Shown: positions 1 through 4,915 of the stretch, piece after piece | Layout: each line of letters begins with the position of its first letter | Numbering within the stretch: the first letter of the stretch is position 1 | IMG/VR virus record: IMGVR_UViG_3300040751_002909 | Location: 1-21,893 of that record | Direction: 5' to 3' (one strand) | Length of the DNA stretch: 21,893 nt | Source: a virus | Made by a program: the position numbers and the translations under genes | The notes under the pieces: model-generated | Seen by the model: only the letters and a program-made list of their open reading frames with translations | What the model was told of the DNA's origin: nothing | Database searches by the model: none

Positions 1-670
1 TGGCAAAGCTGTTGCCCCACGACTCATGGCCCTTAGTGTATCTAAAAATCAATTTGTGCTGATCTGTGAGCGTTGTAGAGCCAAGCCAACCCAATAAGTG
101 AGCTTCATGCCTGCGCCCATCATACGAGCTTAAATAAGCGCTGTCAGGGCGGTGAGAGCAGCCCCAAATGAATGAGCCTGCCATCTTTTTTAATAACGAC
201 GTTCTGGCAGCATTTTGACTGTATGACGGCGGCGAGTGTTGCAAATAAATGTCTGTACCTGGTATTTGATAGGCGTGGTTATAGGGATAATATTCAATAT
301 TGTAGTGCTCTAGTTGAAGTTGTTTATCAACGCTTAAAAACCCCCAAAACGGTTTGCAGTTTTTCATGATAAATCGATCAAGGCGGAATTCGTGGTTGCC
401 AGCGTTAAAGATAATCTTTTGTGTTGGGAATTTTCTTCTAAGTTTTTTTATAAACTCAATACCCCAATGCATCTCATCTTCTAGATTTGTTATAATGTCT
501 GGATCTTTTGGGGAGTGTTGGTTTAGCTCGAAAAAGTCTAAAATGTCTCCGTTTAAGAAAACATGAGTGCAATTAATATCCTCGCCAATGTCTAAGACAA
601 GATCGGATAAGCGGGGGTCGTTCCATGGCCCATGAACGTCTGAGAACACAAGCCATCTTTCTTGTAGCAT
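1..670 (-). CDS. Calcineurin-like metallophosphoesterase (3' end cut by window edge)
   Basis: 223 residues are visible and the reading frame stays open to base 1. The metallophosphoesterase motifs appear in order: D-x-H (SDVHG, D11 and H13), GD (NGDILDFF, D42), GNHE (NAGNHEF, N92, H93, E94), a histidine (LQHSP, H145) and GCSHRPD (H173) in the place of the usual GHxH. All expected metal ligands except possibly the last one are present, so the enzyme is probably active on a phosphomonoester or phosphodiester; the substrate cannot be read from sequence. Start: ATG at 668-670, preceded by AAGGATGGGAA as ribosome binding site. It is the last gene in the block, separated from the HNH gene by 75 bases, and probably cytoplasmic (no signal peptide). 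The family assignment is firm; its role in the phage (nucleotide, RNA or DNA turnover) is unknown. Confidence 0.88.
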   Translation of the reverse strand, partial: MLQERWLVFSDVHGPWNDPRLSDLVLDIGEDINCTHVFLNGDILDFFELNQHSPKDPDIITNLEDEMHWGIEFIKKLRRKFPTQKIIFNAGNHEFRLDRFIMKNCKPFWGFLSVDKQLQLEHYNIEYYPYNHAYQIPGTDIYLQHSPPSYSQNAARTSLLKKMAGSFIWGCSHRPDSAYLSSYDGRRHEAHLLGWLGSTTLTDQHKLIFRYTKGHESWGNSFA

Positions 671-745
671 TTCCCATCCTTGGAAGTGTTACAAGTATTG
701 TATGGAAAATTTTGCCTAATTAAAACTCGACGCTATTGGTCGGGA

Positions 746-1255
746 TTACCAAGGGGCAACACCATTCCACTCTAGGAATGTATCGTAAAAAATTTTATAA
801 GCATCATCTGCCGTCTTGTGACAACCAAGATTCAGCGTTGGTAGCCCCTGTATATAAAACTTAACAAAATATGGGTTTTTCTTGTTTTTCTCCGGGCAAT
901 ACTGCACTCCTCTTTTTTCACCGACGAACCTTCTATATTTTTGCTTGTTTTCTTGACCAGTAACCCATTCAAGATTGTCCACCGAACAATTGCTTTTGTC
1001 GTGATCGATATGGTTGACTTCTTTTAGGTTTTTAGGGTTTTCTATCCACGCCCTTGCCACGCACCTATGGAGAGATACGTGACACCTTTTCCCAAGTGCG
1101 TTTCTAAGGTTTACGTAGATATAGCCGCTCCTGCAGTTTGCGACCCGTGAAAGCAACCTTGGCTTTTTAAGTCTAAAACTGTAAACATCACCCGACTTAG
1201 AAACCTTATATCCCGGATAGCCCGGTATGTTTTTTAGTTCTGGCAAATTAGACAT
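746..1255 (-). CDS. HNH homing endonuclease (NUMOD4 + HNH, AP2-like C-terminus)
   Basis: 169 aa. Residues about 5-55 fit a NUMOD4 DNA-binding motif (PGYPGYKVSKSGDVYS). Residues 79-99 hold the HNH core with EVNHIDHDKSN and DNLEWVT (H82, D84, H85, N94), as in free-standing phage homing endonucleases. Residues about 117-165 (GVQYCPEK, YFVKFYI, TADDAYKIF) resemble an AP2-type DNA-binding module. The ATG at 1253-1255 sits 8 bases inside the end of the endolysin gene and has AGGGTTAAGCG upstream, so insertion did not damage its neighbour. Such genes cut DNA at a specific site and spread by copying into cut alleles; they are selfish rather than structural. Its placement between endolysin and phosphoesterase suggests insertion into a gene junction. 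The family is certain; whether it is active cannot be seen. Confidence 0.9.
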   Translation of the reverse strand: MSNLPELKNIPGYPGYKVSKSGDVYSFRLKKPRLLSRVANCRSGYIYVNLRNALGKRCHVSLHRCVARAWIENPKNLKEVNHIDHDKSNCSVDNLEWVTGQENKQKYRRFVGEKRGVQYCPEKNKKNPYFVKFYIQGLPTLNLGCHKTADDAYKIFYDTFLEWNGVAPW

Positions 1256-2000
1256 CGCTTAACCCTAGTTCTTTTCTTTTAAGGTCACCCATCTTGACTA
1301 GATATAAAGCAAAGGCAGCAGCGCCTGGTCTTTTAACCTCTGCATTGCGATCAAAAACATGATCCCTAACCCATCTTCCTGTCTCATCATGAAAATTGGT
1401 AAAGCCTACGACGTAACTGTTGTACTCGCCACGTGACCTGCTTCCGTGACCATTGTAGTGCTCCCAGGCAGCGCATGCATCGCCAAGGTTCATGTCAGGG
1501 CTTAAAAGTGCAGTAAAATCTTTCGCTGTCTTTGCCTTGTAATCAAATACCTGTATTACCGATTGCATCCAAGTGTCAGCCGGGCCAAGGTTTTTAGGTA
1601 CACGGTAGGTTTTTCTTCCTGTGCCAAGAATTTTATCGCCATTAGCAAAGTGGCCCGTGTGAACAAATGACATTTCTCTCATATCAATGCCAGCAATAAA
1701 CCACCATGGAACATTAACCGCTTTGGAAGCTGCTCTTATCTCGCCCTCAACCTCTTTAAACCGCCTATAGTACCAAGCAATAGTTGAAAGCTTTGAAGTG
1801 TCGTTATCAAGCTTAATATTGGTTGCAATATAATACCAATCTGGATTTGCTGGTGAACCGTTGTTTATATTGTCGTGAAAAATATCAGCCGCCCTTTGCT
1901 CAGCCATGGCGGGTGTTTCATCGACAACAACAGGCTCGCTGGGTGTACTCGTAGGGACTTTTTTTCTAAATAAGCTCTTTAACCATCTCCAAATTCTCAT
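1248..2000 (-). CDS. Endolysin, lysozyme-like peptidoglycan hydrolase
   Basis: 250 aa. The central and C-terminal part (about 85-240) follows a recurring phage and bacterial lysozyme-like pattern: VPWWFIAGIDMREMSF (E109 the likely catalytic glutamate), HFANGD at 117-122, WEHYNGHGSR at 179-188, NSYVVGFTNFH at 194-204, WVRDHVFD at 210-217 and RPGAAAF at 224-230. Other members read roughly IPW..IA.IH..E...HLHNGD and LE.YNG.GY; I recognise the pattern but cannot give a family number. The first 30 residues are cationic and Pro/Thr-rich with no signal peptide or TM segment, so release needs a holin. The ATG overlaps the stop of the upstream 56-aa gene (ATGA). It would cleave host wall at the end of infection; the exact bond is unknown. 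Confidence 0.75.
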   Translation of the reverse strand: MRIWRWLKSLFRKKVPTSTPSEPVVVDETPAMAEQRAADIFHDNINNGSPANPDWYYIATNIKLDNDTSKLSTIAWYYRRFKEVEGEIRAASKAVNVPWWFIAGIDMREMSFVHTGHFANGDKILGTGRKTYRVPKNLGPADTWMQSVIQVFDYKAKTAKDFTALLSPDMNLGDACAAWEHYNGHGSRSRGEYNSYVVGFTNFHDETGRWVRDHVFDRNAEVKRPGAAAFALYLVKMGDLKRKELGLSDV

Positions 2001-2167
2001 AAATCCAACCCTCTTAGCTCAAAAATGTCACCATCTAATGTGTAAATTAAAAGTCTACCATGAGCTTCTAGTGACTCTTTGACCTCTTCTCTGTTCATCT
2101 CACCAAGCTTAGACCAGCTAACCTTTTTAGGGTGATCGGTCTCTTCTTTTAAGTTTTGCTTTTTCAT
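1997..2167 (-). CDS. Small hypothetical protein, 56 aa
   Basis: Not a recognised family. The product is charged (MKKQNLKEE start, then HPKKVSWSKLGEMNREE) and ends in LLIYTLDGDIFELRGLDL, which looks like a short beta pair. It is soluble by composition. Both ends are overlapped: its ATG shares bases with the TGA of the upstream 31-aa gene, and its TGA shares bases with the endolysin ATG. This exact four-base spacing on both sides is the main evidence that it is a real, translationally coupled gene. It may belong to the lysis group by position only. Confidence 0.65.
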   Translation of the reverse strand: MKKQNLKEETDHPKKVSWSKLGEMNREEVKESLEAHGRLLIYTLDGDIFELRGLDL

Positions 2168-2259
2168 CTTAATGCTCCAATCGCATCCTCTAATAGAATG
2201 ATCTTAGCAAGCCAAACAAGCCATAAAACAAAAGTAAAAAAGACAAAGCTACTTTTCAT
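2164..2259 (-). CDS. Tiny single-TM membrane protein, 31 aa
   Basis: Starts MKSSFVFFTFVLWLVWLAKIILL and ends EDAIGALR; residues 4-23 form one hydrophobic helix with two tryptophans, long enough to span a membrane. ATG at 2257-2259 lies within the end of the zinc-binding gene upstream and the stop overlaps the next ATG (ATGA). Ribosome binding site is weak (GAAGAG), consistent with coupling. Being two genes upstream of the endolysin it is a candidate lysis accessory (holin-like or inhibitor), but one TM and 31 residues are shorter than usual holins, so the role is only inferred from position. Confidence 0.5.
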   Translation of the reverse strand: MKSSFVFFTFVLWLVWLAKIILLEDAIGALR

Positions 2260-2440
2260 TAAAAAACTCTTCGATTTCGGATAAAGCTCTATCAAGATCA
2301 TAAGTTTTCCCCTTAACACAATTGCAAGTTAGAATGGTTTCCTCGTGGTCATTTTCTGAAAATCCACAACGCTCACAGTAAAGTGAGTTCTGCGTCAATC
2401 CATTCCTCGCTACCCTTGCAGCGCTCACAGATTCGTTCAT
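2249..2440 (-). CDS. Small zinc-ribbon-like protein
   Basis: Four cysteines in two pairs (YCERCGF and LTCNCVKG) suggest a small zinc site, followed by an acidic helical tail ending EIEEFFNEK. The start is uncertain. The longest frame begins at 2470; ATG at 2438-2440 has AAGGA seven bases upstream and is chosen here (63 aa). A TTG at 2396-2398 with GAGG upstream would give 49 aa and would limit overlap with the upstream zinc-ribbon gene to 26 bases. The cysteine pairs are present in all versions. Function unknown; small zinc proteins of this kind are common in phage accessory regions. Confidence 0.55.
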   Translation of the reverse strand: MNESVSAARVARNGLTQNSLYCERCGFSENDHEETILTCNCVKGKTYDLDRALSEIEEFFNEK

Positions 2441-2636
2441 ATTTTGTCCTTGCTGTAAATTTTCGATCACACTTTAAGCATGATCTTTCTATTGATTCTT
2501 CTGCGGGAAACTTGGTCATTAGTGCCAGATTTTCTTTCCAGCGCCCCTTTTTATTATGGTGCTGTTTTGCAATGGCCTCTAATTGCTTATAGGTAAAGAG
2601 TCGATCTTTATATTTGTAACGTGGTAAATTGCTCAT
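2373..2636 (-). CDS. Zinc-ribbon hypothetical protein, 87 aa
   Basis: Residues 53-73 carry CLKC...CERC (C53, C56, C70, C73), a typical zinc ribbon or knuckle. The N-terminal 45 residues are basic and helical (YKQLEAIAKQHHNKKGRW), which could contact DNA or RNA. ATG at 2634-2636 has only a weak GG upstream. It follows rusA by 23 bases and overlaps the next zinc-binding gene by 68 bases or more. No specific function recognised. A nucleic-acid-binding accessory role is an inference from charge and zinc motif. Confidence 0.6.
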   Translation of the reverse strand: MSNLPRYKYKDRLFTYKQLEAIAKQHHNKKGRWKENLALMTKFPAEESIERSCLKCDRKFTARTKYERICERCKGSEEWIDAELTLL

Positions 2637-2659
2637 CCAAAAAACGCTATAACTATTTT

Positions 2660-3037
2660 TTAGTGATGTAAATACGATTTTATATCCACGAAAATACCAC
2701 CTACAGGGCCGTATTTCTTAGACGCATTGATTTCAATTATTTGCGAATCATCCACAAAGGCAATGCCATTTAGTGCGTCGCATAAAGACTTGATGTAGTT
2801 ATCCAAATCGCTCTTAACTGTTGGATATTCTCTTTTGACTGATTTGGGCTTTTTGATAATAAAGACTACCGTCATGCTAACGGCGTCCCTTAGAGGGCCG
2901 TTTCTGTATTGCTCAGAAGCCATTTTTCTTACTAGCTTCTCAAACTCTTTTGTCTTTGGTGGCGTGTAGACCTTGCCCCTAGAGAATCGAGGTCTACCTT
3001 TTGGAACTGGATCAATGGGAAAGTTAAATATCATCAT
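2660..3037 (-). CDS. rusA: RusA-family Holliday junction resolvase
   Basis: 126 aa from ATG at 3035-3037, close to the usual RusA length of about 120. Visible signature: an N-terminal strand then PVPKGRPRFS and VYTPPKTKEFE, and later KSDLDNYIKSLCDALNG followed by FVDDSQI. The three acidic residues of DLDN and DDSQ match the catalytic aspartates of the family. RusA dimers cut four-way DNA junctions and help resolve recombination intermediates or clear branched DNA before packaging. The open frame continues upstream to a TTG at 3088, but the extra 17 residues are encoded by the terminator-like hairpin and are unlike the family N-terminus, so a start at 3037 or the adjacent ATG at 3034 is preferred. 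Its own promoter may lie at 3124-3152. Confidence 0.87.
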   Translation of the reverse strand: MMIFNFPIDPVPKGRPRFSRGKVYTPPKTKEFEKLVRKMASEQYRNGPLRDAVSMTVVFIIKKPKSVKREYPTVKSDLDNYIKSLCDALNGIAFVDDSQIIEINASKKYGPVGGIFVDIKSYLHH

Positions 3038-3081
3038 AAAATAAAAACCCCCTGCTTCCTCAATCCATTGATCACAAGGGG
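3038..3081 (-). terminator. Terminator-like hairpin directly before rusA
   Basis: Read on the minus strand, CCCCTTG (3075-3081) pairs with CAGGGGG (3048-3054) through seven pairs including one G-T wobble, and is followed at once by GTTTTTATTTT. The loop holds a second small hairpin (TCAA/TTGA). The T tract ends at the rusA ATG. It could be an intrinsic terminator acting as attenuator, or could mask the GGGGG that may serve as the rusA ribosome binding site. Confidence 0.5.
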
Positions 3082-3095
3082 CTTTCAAGGTCTGT

Positions 3096-3115
3096 CGATT
3101 TGATGGATTAAATCG
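3096..3115 (-). other. Leader hairpin upstream of the rusA terminator
   Basis: CGATTT (3110-3115 read on the minus strand) pairs with AAATCG (3096-3101) around the loop AATCCATC. The loop region TTAATCCAT (3103-3111) can also pair with ATGGATTGA (3060-3068) inside the terminator hairpin, nine pairs with one wobble. This gives a possible alternative or kissing structure. Short stems occur by chance, so this is tentative. Confidence 0.35.
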
Positions 3116-3123
3116 TTAATTAA

Positions 3124-3152
3124 ATTATCCGTAAATTAGGATGATAATGCAA
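3124..3152 (-). promoter_or_regulatory. Possible sigma70 promoter for rusA
   Basis: On the minus strand TTGCAT (3147-3152, 4 of 6 to TTGACA) and GATAAT (3124-3129, 5 of 6 to TATAAT) are separated by exactly 17 bases. It lies in the end of the 36-aa membrane gene; transcription would begin near 3117 and pass two hairpins before rusA. It is the best promoter-like pair I noticed; not proven. Confidence 0.35.
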
Positions 3153-3235
3153 ATCGGCGCTAACGCGACAATCCAAAGCATTGCCCATAATTGCATGAAT
3201 AATAACAGTTGTTTTTTATCGGGATTTTCTTTCAC
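3125..3235 (-). CDS. Tiny single-TM membrane protein, 36 aa
   Basis: GTG start at 3233-3235 overlaps the end of the lipoprotein gene by 20 bases; product begins MKENPDKKQLLLF and continues as an almost unbroken hydrophobic stretch (residues 10-35, with two Trp and one Pro) ending IIILIYG. The charged N-terminus followed by one TM helix predicts N-in orientation. Adjacent to the spanin-like pair, it is a reasonable holin-like or lysis-accessory candidate, but I recognise no family. It is too short for ordinary gene finding, and the only support is coding overlap and composition. Confidence 0.5.
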   Translation of the reverse strand: MKENPDKKQLLLFMQLWAMLWIVALAPICIIILIYG

Positions 3236-3491
3236 AACGGATTAACTTTTCTCTAAGGTCAACGGCATACTCTCTTATGCGTTGGTAGTCCCTTGGATTG
3301 GTGCAAAGATCACCAAGTTCTAGCTCTCTTTCGTAGTCTTGAGGGTCCATGTAGGGGGCATTGCAAACCAAGACATTTTCAGCAGGGTAAGCCGCACAAA
3401 GTTCTGTCTCTGGCGGCTCGTGTCTTTTGCAACTACTTAATAGAGTTAAGGCGAGAAACAATGTCTTTAAGGTCTTCTTTAGTTGGTGCAT
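3216..3491 (-). CDS. Outer-membrane lipoprotein, o-spanin (Rz1)-like
   Basis: 91 aa from ATG at 3489-3491, which has GAAGG seven bases upstream; an in-frame TTG at 3497 would add two residues. The N-terminus is a lipoprotein signal: basic KKTLKTL, hydrophobic LFLALTLL, then the lipobox LSSC with the cysteine as lipidation site. The mature part is acidic and rich in Cys and Tyr (LCAAYPAE, CNAPYMD, DYERELELGDLC), ending with a charged helix. Its 5' end lies out of frame within the 3' end of the coiled-coil gene upstream (59-base overlap), as Rz1 genes do inside Rz. In Gram-negative phages o-spanins fuse outer and inner membranes at lysis. The lipoprotein call is firm; the spanin role is inferred from context. 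Confidence 0.6.
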   Translation of the reverse strand: MHQLKKTLKTLFLALTLLSSCKRHEPPETELCAAYPAENVLVCNAPYMDPQDYERELELGDLCTNPRDYQRIREYAVDLREKLIRCERKSR

Positions 3492-3654
3492 TTTCAAGCC
3501 TTCTCACTAATTGGTTGATCTTCTCTTTCTGCTTCGCCACTTCCTGCTCTAGCAGGACGTTTCTTCCTTGGTCGATTTTTTCGCCAATGGTTTTTAAGAC
3601 GCTTACCAACTCGGGAAGCGCCTTTAGGAAAGCGATTATTTCTGCTAGACCCAT
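3433..3654 (-). CDS. Coiled-coil protein, possible spanin partner
   Basis: 73 aa. Residues 1-26 (MGLAEIIAFLKALPELVSVL) form a moderately hydrophobic amphipathic helix with Glu and Lys, weaker than a standard TM anchor. Residues 27-73 are charged with heptad-like spacing (LLEQEVAKQKEKINQLVRRLE). Size, coiled coil and overlap with a downstream lipoprotein gene resemble an i-spanin (Rz), but the anchor is poor, so a holin-like or peripheral membrane role is also possible. Start ATG shares one base with the stop of the upstream gene (TAATG). Confidence 0.5.
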   Translation of the reverse strand: MGLAEIIAFLKALPELVSVLKTIGEKIDQGRNVLLEQEVAKQKEKINQLVRRLENAPTKEDLKDIVSRLNSIK

Positions 3655-3941
3655 TAGGCCTTTTCAACTTCGCTTACGCCATTAACAAGAACCATTACAA
3701 GCTCAATGATCTCTTCTTTGTCGAGGTCTTTTAACTCATCTTTTACAAGTTTAACACCCTCATAAGCAGCTTTATAAACATCAACCTTATCAGCTTGACC
3801 CTTAATCACATCAAAACCAGCAACCAAGTCGCTTGGTTGATAGCCGTCGCCAAGAATGTCTCTTACTTGCTTTCCAAGCTTTGCAAGCTCTTTAACACCC
3901 TCTAAAAGTTCTTTTGTTTCTTTGATTGATTTCTCTTCCAT
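3654..3941 (-). CDS. Small helical phage protein, 95 aa
   Basis: Entirely helical by composition and soluble. The C-terminal motif KDELKDLDKEEIIELV resembles the ending seen in many small phage proteins encoded between tail genes and lysis genes; I know the pattern but no function. Start ATG at 3939-3941 is supported by AGGAG seven bases upstream. It is coupled (TAATG) to the coiled-coil gene downstream. Possibly part of the lysis group by position. Confidence 0.6.
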   Translation of the reverse strand: MEEKSIKETKELLEGVKELAKLGKQVRDILGDGYQPSDLVAGFDVIKGQADKVDVYKAAYEGVKLVKDELKDLDKEEIIELVMVLVNGVSEVEKA

Positions 3942-3954
3942 TATTTAACTCCTA

Positions 3955-4356
3955 TTAAACATTGGCTTGTCCGCCGAAATAAACTTTTGTGTAATAAAGG
4001 AAAGCGTTAGATGAGGAAGCATTTGACCCGATCACCCTAACCTGTTGGCCGGGATAAATTATCCTCTCTTGAGACTCTGCCGTATTATCGGCTAAGAAAA
4101 AATCCTTCTCACTCGAAAGATTGGCATTACTGAAAGTGTGATATATTGTCGCTGTGTTGGTGCTTTTGTTCTTATCAACACCGAAAAAATTTCCACCTAT
4201 TTGATTGGTGGCAATAACAACAGAGTACAAATGATTAATCCACACAAAATAATTAGCAGTTGTCGGAACATCAATCAATAGTTGGTCTGTTGTAACGCTA
4301 GAACCCAATGAAAGTTGTTCAAACTCTAACCTAATGCCTCTCCCGAATGTAGACAT
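3955..4356 (-). CDS. Beta-rich tail appendage or fibre protein, 133 aa
   Basis: No recognised domain. The sequence alternates short hydrophobic strands with Ser/Thr/Asn-rich turns (VPTTANYFVWINHLYSVV; VRVIGSNASSSNAFLYYTKVYFGG), as in small jelly-roll or fibre-end proteins. No signal peptide, TM segment or coiled coil. AAGGGG precedes the ATG at 4354-4356. It follows another beta-rich gene by ten bases and the tail hub two genes up, so it is probably a virion surface component such as a receptor-binding tip or appendage. Confidence 0.5.
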   Translation of the reverse strand: MSTFGRGIRLEFEQLSLGSSVTTDQLLIDVPTTANYFVWINHLYSVVIATNQIGGNFFGVDKNKSTNTATIYHTFSNANLSSEKDFFLADNTAESQERIIYPGQQVRVIGSNASSSNAFLYYTKVYFGGQANV

Positions 4357-4366
4357 ATATAACCCC

Positions 4367-4906
4367 TTATCTTGGCCTAAAGAAAATAATTAATTGTAAA
4401 TTACTAGCTCCACCAGTTGAAGAATCAAGATCAAGTCTTATTCCATCATGGCGGTCAAATGTTGTTTTTGAAAATGTCCCTTCGGTGTGACCAGTTGGAA
4501 CCTCGCTAGACGCTGCTCTAATATTAGAATGAGTAAAAGAGCCATCGGCGGCACTTGTAGCAATAGATGGCTTAGTTGAAAAGATTGTTCCGTTGTCTGT
4601 CCCGTCTGAGCTAATCCAATGAAGATCACAAGTGATAGAAGAACCAGTTGAGCCGTTCGTTCCAATGTAAAGGGCATAACCGACTAGCTCCATATCTTCT
4701 TGGCAAATAAAAACACCGTCACCAACTTCACTTGCTGCGACAACTGAGAAGTCCCCATTAAGGTTCCAATTGTGTTGGTCAAACTGAAAAAGATTAACAA
4801 AATTCAAACCTTGACCTATCTTGGTTCCAACGGCGCTGCTTATACTTTGTTTAAAGGCAACGTCCTCTTCGAATATGTTAGACCTAGCTGGTGTAATCTC
4901 TGCCAT
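4367..4906 (-). CDS. Beta-rich tail appendage or fibre protein, 179 aa
   Basis: Short helical lead (residues 1-30, MAEITPARSNIFEEDVAFKQ) that could attach to a partner, followed by a beta-rich body with many Gly, Ser and Thr (ELVGYALYIGTNGSTGSS; LQLIIFFRPR at the end). The N-terminal helix and C-terminal sandwich suit a small trimeric fibre or tail-tip protein. GAGGT lies six bases before the ATG. It directly follows the hub gene, so a virion role is likely; receptor binding is inference. Confidence 0.5.
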   Translation of the reverse strand: MAEITPARSNIFEEDVAFKQSISSAVGTKIGQGLNFVNLFQFDQHNWNLNGDFSVVAASEVGDGVFICQEDMELVGYALYIGTNGSTGSSITCDLHWISSDGTDNGTIFSTKPSIATSAADGSFTHSNIRAASSEVPTGHTEGTFSKTTFDRHDGIRLDLDSSTGGASNLQLIIFFRPR

Positions 4907-4915
4907 GAAATACCT

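Noticed and set aside
671-745. TACAAT (697-702, minus strand) as promoter for the phosphoesterase
   Set aside because: The matching -35 position (TTTTAA) is poor; AT-rich sequence gives such matches by chance.
2660-3088. rusA start at TTG 3088
   Set aside because: The extra 17 residues run through the terminator hairpin and are not part of the usual RusA N-terminus; the start at 3037 gives the family length.
4438-4677. 79-codon minus-strand frame inside the 179-aa gene
   Set aside because: Fully internal in another register, no ribosome binding site noticed, Leu/Thr-rich shadow.
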